Source: Leisingera sp. M658
GTDB lineage: Bacteria > Pseudomonadota > Alphaproteobacteria > Rhodobacterales > Rhodobacteraceae
Length of the DNA stretch: 64,000 nt
Assembly (NCBI RefSeq): GCF_025144145.1
Contig: NZ_CP083546.1
Coordinates: 4,188,001 to 4,252,000, forward strand
Direction: 5' to 3'
This document shows, piece by piece, positions 28,062 through 36,483 of the stretch. How positions within the stretch are numbered: the stretch's first letter is position 1; each line of letters starts with the position of its first letter. Under the pieces are notes generated by a model. That model had not been told where the DNA came from, did not search any database, and saw nothing but the letters and a program-made list of their open reading frames with translations. The position numbers were made by a program, and so were the translations under genes.

Positions 28062-29860
28062 TGAGCAGGCTCGATTACCGGGATTTTCTGGAAAGTGCGC
28101 ACATCGACTAGACCAAGGTCGGAAATTCTCAGCTCCGGGATCACGACCAGCGCCAGCAACGAGTGCTGCATATAGGCATTGTTCAGGCTGCAGCCGCAGG
28201 CCTCCATCGCTTCCATCATGACTTGCGCCTTGGCAGCCACCTCGGTTGCGGGGCTGTCGGACATCAGGCCGGCAATCGGCAGCTCGACCAGAGCCAGTTC
28301 CCTGCCGTCCTTGTAAAGGGTGATGCCGCCGCCCACTTGGGCCAGGCGGTTGGCCGCCAGCGCCATCTCGTGGCGGTCGGTGCCGACCACGATCATGTGG
28401 TGGCTGTCATGCGCCACGGTTGAGGCCATCGCCATCTTACCGGTGTAGCCGAAGCCCGAGACAAAGGCGTTGGTGACGCCGCCGGTGGCGCGGTGGCGTT
28501 CGACCAGCGCGATCTGGCAGACATCGCCCGCGCCCTCGACCAGCCCGTCCACAACCGGCAGTTCTGCCTGCAGCGCCTTGGTCGGGGCCTGGTTTTCGAC
28601 CACGCCGATCACATTGGCGGTGACCGCATTGGCGCCCTCGGGTGCGGCAAGCTCAAAGTCTTTCGCCGTCAGTTCGTGACCCAGATGCACTGTGCCGCGG
28701 GCGCTGGCGGGCCAGGTGTAGTGCGGGCATTTGACCTTGATAGAGCCTGATTCCGCGACGATCTGCCCGCGCGCGACAACCAGTTCGATAGGCAATTCTC
28801 GCAAGTCGGAGGTCAGGATCACGTCAGCCCGGCGGCCAGGGGTGATCGAGCCGATCTCACGTTCCAGTCCGAAATGGGTGGCGGTATTGATGGTGGCCAT
28901 CTGCAGCGCAATCACCGGATCGCAGCCGCAGGCAATCGCGTGGCGCACCACCCGGTTCATATGGCCGTCATTGACCAGGGTGCCGGAGTGGCAGTCGTCG
29001 GTGCAAAGGATGAAATTGCGCGGGTCCAGCCCCTTTTCCGTCACCGCAGTGATCTGGCTTTCTACGTCATACCAGGCCGAGCCCAGCCGCATCATCGACC
29101 GCATCCCCTGGCGGACACGTGCAATGGCGTCGGTCTCGCAGGTGCCCTCGTGGTCATCCGCCGGACCGCCTGCCACATAGGCGGCGAAATCAGGGCCGAG
29201 GTCTGGGGAGGCATAATGACCGCCCACTGTCTTGCCCGCGCGCTGAGTGGCGGCGATTTCAGCCAGCATCTTAGGGTCGGCATTGGCCACGCCGGGAAAA
29301 TTCATCATCTCCCCCAGGCCGATGATGCCGGGCCAGTTCATTGCCTCCGCCACATCCTCGGCGGAGATTTCATAACCGGTGGTCTCCAGCCCAGGTGCCG
29401 AGGGCGCGCAGCTGGGCATCTGGGTGAAGATGCTAACGGGCTGCATCAGCGCCTCGTCATGCATATAGCGCACGCCGTCCAGACCCAGCACATTGGCAAT
29501 CTCATGCGGGTCGGTGAACATCGAGGTGGTGCCGTGCGGGATCACCGCGCGGGCGAATTCCGCCGGGGTCAGCATACCGCTCTCGATATGCATATGGGCA
29601 TCGCACAGGCCGGGGATCATGTAGCGGCCACGCGCCTCTATGATCTGCGTCTCCGGTCCGGTGCAATAAGAGGCATCCGGTCCGACATAGGCAATGCGGC
29701 CGGCCTTGATCGCAATATCATGGCCCGGCAGCTGCTCGCGGGTGTGGACATTGACCCAGATACCCTGCCGGATCACTGTATCCGCCGGCACGCGGCCGGC
29801 TGCGACGTCGATCAATTGAGGGGCGGAGTCGGGCCAGCTTGGAAAAATGTTTTCTGACAT
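28058..29860 (-). CDS. ade: Adenine deaminase
   Basis: Ade converts adenine to hypoxanthine and ammonia. The 600-residue protein belongs to the bacterial Ade branch of the amidohydrolase superfamily: metal-binding MIPGLCDAHMHIESGML (about residues 81-97), PHEIANVLG, DDCHSGTLVNDGHMNR (about 290-305) and the C-terminal domain with GFGYTGKMAMASTVAHDSHH (about 469-488). It is the first gene of the ade-amn operon. The ribosome site (GGAAT) is weak. Confidence 0.95.
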   Translation of the reverse strand: MSENIFPSWPDSAPQLIDVAAGRVPADTVIRQGIWVNVHTREQLPGHDIAIKAGRIAYVGPDASYCTGPETQIIEARGRYMIPGLCDAHMHIESGMLTPAEFARAVIPHGTTSMFTDPHEIANVLGLDGVRYMHDEALMQPVSIFTQMPSCAPSAPGLETTGYEISAEDVAEAMNWPGIIGLGEMMNFPGVANADPKMLAEIAATQRAGKTVGGHYASPDLGPDFAAYVAGGPADDHEGTCETDAIARVRQGMRSMMRLGSAWYDVESQITAVTEKGLDPRNFILCTDDCHSGTLVNDGHMNRVVRHAIACGCDPVIALQMATINTATHFGLEREIGSITPGRRADVILTSDLRELPIELVVARGQIVAESGSIKVKCPHYTWPASARGTVHLGHELTAKDFELAAPEGANAVTANVIGVVENQAPTKALQAELPVVDGLVEGAGDVCQIALVERHRATGGVTNAFVSGFGYTGKMAMASTVAHDSHHMIVVGTDRHEMALAANRLAQVGGGITLYKDGRELALVELPIAGLMSDSPATEVAAKAQVMMEAMEACGCSLNNAYMQHSLLALVVIPELRISDLGLVDVRTFQKIPVIEPAQ

Positions 29861-30001
29861 ATTCCAATTGTTCCGATTGCGCGCGGGAAGGCAAGCGGAT
29901 TGCTGGCTTTGCCATCAAAGCTTCATACGGGCGGTGGAAAGGCGCCGAGGGCTGACGGAATTGGCGTTGCCACCGGGCGGTTTGCGGGGAAGACTGGGCT
30001 C

Positions 30002-30424
30002 ATGGATTATGAAACAATAGATGCGGACAGTTTCGGCCGCTCCCTGCGCGGGATCGGGATCAATCTGCTGGTGCGGGATGTTCCGGCAGAAATAACCTTT
30101 TTAGAGACTGTTTTTGATATGAGGGGCCATCAGGTAAGCAAGGATTTTGCTATCGTCACCTATGGCGGTCAGGTCTTTCAGCTGCACAGCGATGGCACCT
30201 ATGCGGAAAATCCGCTGCTGGGGCTGCTGCCGGAAAACCCGCCGCGCGGGGCCGGGATTGAGATCCGCCTGTATGATACCGACCCGGATGAGGCTGTCGA
30301 CCGGGCAGAGGCGGCGGGATTCACCATTCTGCAGGCGCCCGCGGACAAACCGCATGGCCTGCGGGAGGCCTATATCCTGTGTGAAAACGGCTACGCCTGG
30401 GTTCCAAGCCGGCCGAAAGGGTAA
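30002..30424 (+). CDS. VOC-superfamily (glyoxalase-like) protein
   Basis: A 140-residue protein with the beta-alpha-beta-beta-beta repeat pattern of the vicinal oxygen chelate fold. INLLVRDVPAEITFLETVF (about residues 20-38) is the typical first module, and EIRLYDTDPDEAVDRAEAAGFTI opens the second (given in part). The N-terminal module lacks an obvious metal-binding His, so catalytic activity is uncertain. The ATG at 30002 gives the natural N-terminus MDYETIDADSF; longer versions upstream look non-coding. Confidence 0.72.
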   Translation: MDYETIDADSFGRSLRGIGINLLVRDVPAEITFLETVFDMRGHQVSKDFAIVTYGGQVFQLHSDGTYAENPLLGLLPENPPRGAGIEIRLYDTDPDEAVDRAEAAGFTILQAPADKPHGLREAYILCENGYAWVPSRPKG

Positions 30425-30506
30425 GCGGCGGGAATTCCTCCCCTTTCCACTGAAAGAACGCCGGTCCATGCTGGCGGTATCTTTTGGATGCCATGAGGGA
30501 CCGCCG

Positions 30507-31697
30507 ATGCACGCCATTGCCGACACAACCGCGCTGGTCGAGGAGGGAGTGCTAACCCCGGATCAGGCCCGCACCATCGAGGCGCGTTCACGCGAAGTGA
30601 TGGTGTCACTGGCGGTGAATGCGATCCTGTGTTTCGGCATCATCGCCGCCACCGCCGGCTTTATCTTCTGGCTGGCCGATCCGCTGGCGGTGGCAGTGAC
30701 CGGTATTCTGATGCTGGGCGGCGGGCTGGCGGTGCTGGCGCGCGGTCGCGAGATGCTGCGGATGTTTGGCAATTCCGCCACCCTGATCGGGGCAGGCATG
30801 CTGATGGGCGGCGCCGGGATTGAGCTGGTGGACAAATACGAGGATATCGCCGGTTGGCTGATGCTGCCTGCCGGCGCGCTGGTGGCAGCGATTTGTGTCT
30901 GGCGCTGGCGGCGCGGGGCCTGGTCGACGGGGTTTGTGCTGGGGGCGATCCTGCTGATGGGGTTGGCAATGCATCTGGCGGGTATTGAGCTGCTGCTGCA
31001 GCAATACGAGATCGGCTCGCCGCTGCGGAACCTGGCGCTGCTCTATTATGCCGCCGCGCTGGCCCTGGCTGGCTGGCAAGTGGATGTGCGCTTTGTCACT
31101 GCGCTGGCGATTGCGCCTTTTGCCCAGATGCTGGAGACCGGCACCGGCTATTTCCACGCGGCCTATGTGTTCTATTCGCCGGAATCGACGCTGACGATCC
31201 TGCAGATGGTGCTGCTGATCGTGCTTTGTGTCTGGGGCGCGTCCCGGCTGGCCGAGCGCGACGCCCGGCACCTGCGCATTCTGGCAATCCTGGGGTTTGT
31301 GGTGGCCAATCTCTGCGCACTGGTCGGCTCGCTTTGGGGCGACGTGGTGGGCGAAACTGTCTGGGGGCCGGGCCGTTACAGCGACGGTTACGAGGACTGG
31401 GAAGCCTATTCCGCGGCTCGCGATGCTTTCCGCGACAGCGCGCTGTTCATCTCCGAAAACGTCTATTCGGTGCTTTGGGCAGCGGTGCTGGCGGTGGTGA
31501 TCTTCTGGGCGGCGCAGCGGCATCAGCGCGGACTGTTCAATGCGGCGCTGACCTTTGCTGCGATCCACGCCTATACCCAGATGTTCGAGTCCTTCGCGGA
31601 TGAGCCGCTGGCCTATGTGATCGGCGGGCTGGCGGCGATTCCGCTGGCCTGGGGGTTGTGGCGTCTGAACCAATGGATGGCAGCCCAGCAGATCTAG
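30507..31697 (+). CDS. Polytopic membrane protein of unknown function
   Basis: 396 residues. A short soluble N-terminus (MHAIADTTALVEEGVLTPDQ, resembling the DUF2157 lead-in) precedes about ten hydrophobic segments covering the rest. One extended loop (about residues 285-315) is rich in acidic and aromatic residues: YSDGYEDWEAYSAARDAF. I choose the ATG at 30507 because GAGGGA is six bases upstream and the sequence before it overlaps the VOC gene. The stop overlaps tail-to-tail with the GlxA-type regulator. I do not recognise a function. Confidence 0.75.
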   Translation: MHAIADTTALVEEGVLTPDQARTIEARSREVMVSLAVNAILCFGIIAATAGFIFWLADPLAVAVTGILMLGGGLAVLARGREMLRMFGNSATLIGAGMLMGGAGIELVDKYEDIAGWLMLPAGALVAAICVWRWRRGAWSTGFVLGAILLMGLAMHLAGIELLLQQYEIGSPLRNLALLYYAAALALAGWQVDVRFVTALAIAPFAQMLETGTGYFHAAYVFYSPESTLTILQMVLLIVLCVWGASRLAERDARHLRILAILGFVVANLCALVGSLWGDVVGETVWGPGRYSDGYEDWEAYSAARDAFRDSALFISENVYSVLWAAVLAVVIFWAAQRHQRGLFNAALTFAAIHAYTQMFESFADEPLAYVIGGLAAIPLAWGLWRLNQWMAAQQI

Positions 31698-32632
31698 CTG
31701 TTGCGAAGGCTGCGGGGCGTGGCGCCGAACTCGGCTTTGAAGGACCGGGTCAGGGCGCTGGGATCATTATACCCACTGCGCAGGGCAATCTCGGAGACAC
31801 TCAAGTCAGTCTCCAATACAAGCTTTCTGGCTTGTATCAGCCGGAGCCGCCGGTAAACGGCCTGGGGAGTTGCACCAAGTTCCGCCTTCATCCTTGCCTC
31901 AAGGTCTTTTTGGCTGCGGCCAGCCTGGCGGGCGACCGCTGCAATTGGAAGCGGCGCCTCCAGGTTTGCTTGCATCATGGCAACTGCGCGGGCGACGGAT
32001 TTGCTGCGGGCGAGGATCGGGTCCTGGGTTTCCGTGGCTTCGGGGCTCATGAACAGCATGGCCACTTCCAGCCGCAGCGCTGCCCCGTGATGCTCTCCGA
32101 TCAGCTCCATCATGGTGTCAAAGGCTGCCAGGGCGCCGGTGCAGGTGATACGGTTGCCATCCATGACTTGCCGGGCACGCTCCGTCTGCACTTCGGGGAA
32201 AGTTTCGGTGAAACGGCTGAGTTCCTCCCAATGGATCGTTGCCCGTCGCCGGTCTAAAAGACCCGCCTCCGCCAGCAGCCAGGCGCCGGTGTCAAACCCT
32301 GCAATTACCTTATAGCGGTGCGCCGCAGATTTCAGCGCCCGGGCGGCAGTCACAGTGGCATGGCGCAGGAAGTCATAAGACGGCATCGCAATCAGCAGAT
32401 CGCCGCTGCAATCACCCAATTTCCCATGCGCCCGCACCTCCATGCCCGAGGACGACACCGCAGGCCTGCCGTCCAGCGTGAGGAACCGCCAGGCATAGAC
32501 CTGCCGCCCGGCAAAGGTATTGGCCGCGCGCAGCGGCTCAACCGTATTGGCCAGGCAATGGGCCGAAAAGGCGTCGAACAGCAGTACATCCAATTGCTGC
32601 GCCGCAGCGTTATCTTTTGCCCAACTTCGCAT
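31694..32632 (-). CDS. GlxA/CdhR-type AraC regulator
   Basis: 312 residues: an N-terminal DJ-1/PfpI-like domain (QLDVLLFDAFSAHCLANTVE, about residues 13-32) and a C-terminal AraC DNA-binding domain (VARQAGRSQKDLEARMKAEL and LSVSEIALRSGYNDPSALTR). This architecture is known from regulators of carnitine and glycine-betaine use such as CdhR and GbdR. It is divergent from the acyl-CoA dehydrogenase gene with 79 bases between the starts, so it probably controls that operon. The start at 32632 follows a weak AGAAGAAA site. Confidence 0.87.
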   Translation of the reverse strand: MRSWAKDNAAAQQLDVLLFDAFSAHCLANTVEPLRAANTFAGRQVYAWRFLTLDGRPAVSSSGMEVRAHGKLGDCSGDLLIAMPSYDFLRHATVTAARALKSAAHRYKVIAGFDTGAWLLAEAGLLDRRRATIHWEELSRFTETFPEVQTERARQVMDGNRITCTGALAAFDTMMELIGEHHGAALRLEVAMLFMSPEATETQDPILARSKSVARAVAMMQANLEAPLPIAAVARQAGRSQKDLEARMKAELGATPQAVYRRLRLIQARKLVLETDLSVSEIALRSGYNDPSALTRSFKAEFGATPRSLRNS

Positions 32633-32711
32633 GATTTCTTCTAACTTTGCACGATGGGCGAGGGCAAGCCGCCTAATCTGGCTGGCAACAGATTTGCGAA
32701 GGGAGACCGCC

Positions 32712-33875
32712 ATGCAGTTCGGGATGACTGAAGAACAGTCGATGATCGTCGAGACCACCCGCGCCTTTGTGGAAAAGGAGCTGTATCCGCATGAGGCAGA
32801 GATCGAGCGCACCGGTCATCTGGACATGGATGTGATCCGTGATGTGCAGAAAAAGGCGATGGAAGCGGGGCTTTATGCCGCCAACATGCCTGAGGAAGCA
32901 GGTGGTGCCGGCCTCGATACGCTGTCGTGGCTGATGTATGAAAAGGAACTGGGCCGCGCCAACTATGCGCTGCACTGGACCGGTGTTGCGCGCCCGTCAA
33001 ACATCCTGCTGGCCGGTACGGATGAGCAGAAAGAGAAGTATCTCTACCCTTGCATGAAGGGAGAGAAATGGGATTGCCTGGCGATGACCGAGCCGGACGC
33101 GGGGTCCGACTTGCGCGGCATGAAAGCAACTGCGCGAAAGGACGGTGACGACTGGATCCTGAACGGTACCAAGCATTTCATTAGCCACGCCGATATTGCC
33201 GACTTTGCGATTTGCTTCATGGCAACCGGGGTGGAGGACACGTCGCGCGGGCCGAAGAAGAAAATCACCGCCTTCTTTGTCGACAAGGGCACGCCCGGTT
33301 TTGAGGTGCGCGACGGCTACGGCAACGTCAGCCACCGCGGCTACACCAATGCGGTGCTGGAATTCGACGACTGCCGCCTGCCGTCCTCGGCCATTCTGGG
33401 GGAGGTCGACAAGGGCTTTGAGGTGGCCAACACCTGGCTGGGCGCCACCCGCCTGCAAGTGGCCGCCACCTGCCTGGGGCGCGCCGAACGGGCGTTGCAG
33501 CACTCGATCGAATACGCCGCCGAGCGCAAGCAATTCGGTCAGCAGATCGGCAAGTTCCAGGGCATTTCCTTCAAGCTGGCCGACATGGCGCTGGAGCTGA
33601 AAGCGGCGAACCTGCTGACCTGGGAAGCCGGCTGGAAATTCGACCAGGGAACCGTCACCGAGAGCGACATGTCGATGGCCAAGCTGAAGGCGACCGAGAT
33701 GCTGGCCATGGTTGCGGATGAAGCGATCCAGATCCACGGCGGCATGGGGCTGATGGACGAGCTGCCGCTGGAACGCATCTGGCGCGATGCGCGGGTCGAG
33801 CGTATCTGGGAAGGCACCAGTGAAATCCAACGGCACATTATCAGCCGCGAGATGCTGCGCGCCGTCGGAGGCTAA
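32712..33875 (+). CDS. Acyl-CoA dehydrogenase
   Basis: 387 residues of the FAD-dependent acyl-CoA dehydrogenase family, which introduces an alpha-beta double bond into acyl-CoA. Visible are LAMTEPDAGSDLRGMKATAR (about residues 118-137), AAERKQFGQQIGKFQ (about 268-282) and the C-terminal AIQIHGGMGLMDELPLERIWRDAR region (given in part), which usually carries the catalytic Glu nearby. GGGAG precedes the ATG at 32712. It is the first gene of the operon with the SelW-like, CoA-ligase and crotonase genes. Confidence 0.92.
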   Translation: MQFGMTEEQSMIVETTRAFVEKELYPHEAEIERTGHLDMDVIRDVQKKAMEAGLYAANMPEEAGGAGLDTLSWLMYEKELGRANYALHWTGVARPSNILLAGTDEQKEKYLYPCMKGEKWDCLAMTEPDAGSDLRGMKATARKDGDDWILNGTKHFISHADIADFAICFMATGVEDTSRGPKKKITAFFVDKGTPGFEVRDGYGNVSHRGYTNAVLEFDDCRLPSSAILGEVDKGFEVANTWLGATRLQVAATCLGRAERALQHSIEYAAERKQFGQQIGKFQGISFKLADMALELKAANLLTWEAGWKFDQGTVTESDMSMAKLKATEMLAMVADEAIQIHGGMGLMDELPLERIWRDARVERIWEGTSEIQRHIISREMLRAVGG

Positions 33876-33878
33876 TCC

Positions 33879-34178
33879 ATGACCCAAGCCGGGAAACCTG
33901 TTGTGACCATTACCTACTGCACCGGCTGCAACTGGCTGCTGCGGGCAGGCTGGATGGCGCAGGAGCTGCTGCAGACCTTCCAGGACCGATTGGGCGGGGT
34001 GACACTGGTTCCCGGAGAAATGGGCGGGATCTTTGAGATCCATGTTGATAAGGAGCTGATCTGGGAACGCAAACGGGACGGCGGCTTTCCTGATGTGAAA
34101 GAGCTGAAGACCCGCGTGCGCGACCGGATTGACCCCGGCAGGGATCTGGGCCATCTCGACCGAAGCGCGGACGGGTAA
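33879..34178 (+). CDS. SelT/SelW/SelH (Rdx) family protein
   Basis: A 99-residue thioredoxin-like Rdx protein. The redox motif is CTGC in ITYCTGCNWLLRAGWMAQEL (about residues 11-30); selenocysteine relatives carry U at the second Cys. The family C-terminus GGIFEIHVDKELIWERKR with GGFPDVKELK is intact. The gene starts three bases after the acyl-CoA dehydrogenase stop, so the two are on one message. Members are thought to act as thiol redox proteins; no substrate is known. Confidence 0.88.
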   Translation: MTQAGKPVVTITYCTGCNWLLRAGWMAQELLQTFQDRLGGVTLVPGEMGGIFEIHVDKELIWERKRDGGFPDVKELKTRVRDRIDPGRDLGHLDRSADG

Positions 34179-34185
34179 GCCGGAT

Positions 34186-34204
34186 GCCTCCGGCGGGGAT
34201 ATTT
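34186..34204 (+). repeat. Dispersed intergenic element, copy B
   Basis: A 19-base core GCCTCCGGCGGGGATATTT, eight bases after the SelW-like stop, followed by ACGGCAAGAGGAAAAG. An inverted copy lies at 34352-34370, so the intergenic region is framed by the pair. Confidence 0.7.
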
Positions 34205-34216
34205 ACGGCAAGAGGA

Positions 34217-34275
34217 AAAGGGCGGCCCGCAAGAGCCGCCCCGGTAAAGAGAGAGGCTCTCTTCCCCTTGCACGG
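34217..34275. terminator. Two hairpins in the SelW-ligase gap
   Basis: A stem GGGCGGC/GCCGCCC with an eight-base loop is followed by a second, AAGAGAG/CTCTCTT with loop AGG. Neither has a plain U-tract on the plus strand. They may attenuate read-through into the CoA-ligase gene. Confidence 0.4.
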
Positions 34276-34351
34276 CCATCGGCGTCCCCGCCTGTACCGC
34301 ACAACTATTGAGTGTGATTCTGGTTAACCAAAGCTTACTTCCTCATGCGGG

Positions 34352-34370
34352 AAATATCCCCGCCGGAGGC
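34352..34370 (-). repeat. Dispersed intergenic element, copy C (inverted)
   Basis: The same 19-base core as copy B on the opposite strand, ending about 34 bases before the CoA-ligase start. Confidence 0.7.
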
Positions 34371-34403
34371 TCCCGAACTCTCTACCAGCGGAACCGCTAG
34401 AAA

Positions 34404-36434
34404 ATGACACGCGACCTTTCCCGCCTCTTCCGACCTAAAACCATTACTGTGATCGGCGGCGGCGCATGGTGCCGCCTGGTGATTGAGCAGTGTCAAAAGA
34501 TGGGGTTTGAGGGCACCATCTGGCCCGTTCATCCCAAGGCCGAAGAGGTCGCGGGCCTGCCTGCGTTCAAGGACGTTGACAGCCTGCCGAAGGCGCCTGA
34601 TGCGGCGTTCATCGGGGTGAACCGCTTTGCCACCATCGAGGTGGTGCGGGCGCTGTCGGCAAGCGGCGCGGGCGGTGCGGTCTGTTTTGCATCCGGCTTC
34701 TTGGAAGCCGCCGCTGAGGACGCCGAAGGGGCAGACTTGCAGGCGCAGCTGCTGGAAGCAGCTGGAGATATGCCTTTCCTTGGCCCCAACTGCTATGGTT
34801 TCATCAATTATCTGGACGGGGCGCTGCTGTGGCCGGACCAGCATGGCGGGGCGCGGGCAGAACGGGGTGTGGCGCTGGTCACTCAAAGCTCCAACATCGC
34901 CATCAACCTGACCATGCAGAAACGCGGCCTGCCGGTGGCCTATGTAGTGACGGCCGGCAACCAGGCACAGTCGGGCATCGCTGCCATCGGCGAAGCGCTG
35001 CTGGAAGACGACCGCGTCACAGCACTTGGCCTGCATATCGAAGGTTTTGGCGATTTGCGTGCGTTTGAGGCATTGGCGGCCAGAGCACGCGAATTGGGAA
35101 AGCCGATCGTTGCCCTTAAGGTCGGCAGATCCGCCGAGGCCCAGGCCGCGACTGTTTCTCATACCGCCTCGCTTGCGGGCGGTGACGCGGGTGCGGGGGC
35201 TTTGCTCTCACGCCTTGGCATTCCGCGTCTTTATGACTTGCCGTCCTTCCTGGAGACACTGAAATTGCTGCATGTGACGGGGCGGCTGCCTTCGAACCGC
35301 ATTGCAACGATCAGCTGCTCCGGAGGGGAGGCTAGCCTGGCCGCGGACACCTGCCATGCGCGCAATGTCGTGTTCCCGCCCCTGAATGATCGCCAAAAGG
35401 CGGATTTGCGGGAAGCGCTGGGCCCGATGGTGGCGCTGGCAAACCCGCTCGACTACCACACTTATATCTGGCGGGATGCCGAGGCGATGACACAGGCATT
35501 CTCGGCAATGATGGATCCACAGCTGGCGATGACTATGCTGATCGTCGACTTCCCGCGCAATGACCGCTGCGATGCCTCGGATTGGGAATGCGCAATCCAA
35601 GCAGCGATTGGTTCGCGTGAGCGGACAGGAGCAAACGTTGGTCTGGTGGCGACGCTTCCCGAGTTGCTGCCGGAGGATGTTGCAACCCGTCTGATGGATG
35701 CTGGAGTGGTGCCTTTCGCTGGGCTTAGCGAGGCAATTGCTGCCTGCGAGGCCGCGAGCCTGCCATTGCAGGCAGCACCTTCACCGTTGTTGCTGCCAAC
35801 CCCTGCGGTGGACCCTGATCTGGTGCCTGAAGTCGAGGCAAAGCGGCAGCTGGCAGACTATGGCCTGCGCATCCCGCGATCCAAACGGGCGGCCTCTGCC
35901 ACCAATGCCCGCGCCGTTGCGGTGGATGTCGGCTTCCCGGTGGTGCTGAAGGGCGAAGGCGTTGCGCACAAGACCGAAGCAGGTGCTGTGGTGCTGAATC
36001 TGAACTCGGGGCAGGACGTGAGTGATGCCGCGTTCAACATGCCGGCCTCGTGCTTTCTGGTGGAAGAAATGGTAACCGGTGCGGTGGTTGAGCTTCTGAT
36101 CGGGGTGGTCAAGGATCCAGCGCATGGGTTTGTCATGACTGTGGCGGCGGGCGGCACCCTGACCGAGTTGATGAAAGACAGTGCTTCCTTTCTGCTGCCA
36201 GCCTCGGATGCAGAGATCGAAGCTGCGCTCAACTCTTTGCGCATTGCCAAACTGCTGGACGGCTACCGGGGTGCCCCGGCAGCAGACAGGGAGGCGATTC
36301 TGCGCGCCATCCGCGCAGTCGAGGCCTATGTGATGGAAAACGCGCTGGGATTGGAAGAGATCGAGATCAACCCGCTTCTCTGCACGCCAGCTGATGCCGT
36401 TGCAGCAGATGCGCTGATGCGGCGGAAATACTGA
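34404..36434 (+). CDS. ADP-forming acyl-CoA synthetase family (acetate-CoA ligase-like)
   Basis: 676 residues with a fused alpha-beta layout. A CoA-binding Rossmann domain (FRPKTITVIGGGAWCRLVIE, about residues 9-28) comes first. A succinyl-CoA-ligase-like domain follows, with the expected phospho-His region VSHTASLAGGDAGAGALLSR (about 251-270). A C-terminal ATP-grasp domain completes it, with FPVVLKGEGVAHKTEAGAVVLN (about 511-532, given in part) and EEIEINPLLCTP near the end. Relatives form acyl-CoA from an acid, CoA and ATP with ADP release. Neighbours suggest a specific organic acid rather than acetate. Confidence 0.88.
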   Translation: MTRDLSRLFRPKTITVIGGGAWCRLVIEQCQKMGFEGTIWPVHPKAEEVAGLPAFKDVDSLPKAPDAAFIGVNRFATIEVVRALSASGAGGAVCFASGFLEAAAEDAEGADLQAQLLEAAGDMPFLGPNCYGFINYLDGALLWPDQHGGARAERGVALVTQSSNIAINLTMQKRGLPVAYVVTAGNQAQSGIAAIGEALLEDDRVTALGLHIEGFGDLRAFEALAARARELGKPIVALKVGRSAEAQAATVSHTASLAGGDAGAGALLSRLGIPRLYDLPSFLETLKLLHVTGRLPSNRIATISCSGGEASLAADTCHARNVVFPPLNDRQKADLREALGPMVALANPLDYHTYIWRDAEAMTQAFSAMMDPQLAMTMLIVDFPRNDRCDASDWECAIQAAIGSRERTGANVGLVATLPELLPEDVATRLMDAGVVPFAGLSEAIAACEAASLPLQAAPSPLLLPTPAVDPDLVPEVEAKRQLADYGLRIPRSKRAASATNARAVAVDVGFPVVLKGEGVAHKTEAGAVVLNLNSGQDVSDAAFNMPASCFLVEEMVTGAVVELLIGVVKDPAHGFVMTVAAGGTLTELMKDSASFLLPASDAEIEAALNSLRIAKLLDGYRGAPAADREAILRAIRAVEAYVMENALGLEEIEINPLLCTPADAVAADALMRRKY

Positions 36435-36483
36435 GGCTTCGGCCTGAAACATGAGCGGTACTACCGTGCCAGGAGGAATTGAT

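Noticed and set aside
28874-29857. 327-codon plus-strand frame opposite ade
   Set aside because: Shadow frame without protein-like composition; adenine deaminase on the minus strand has all family motifs.
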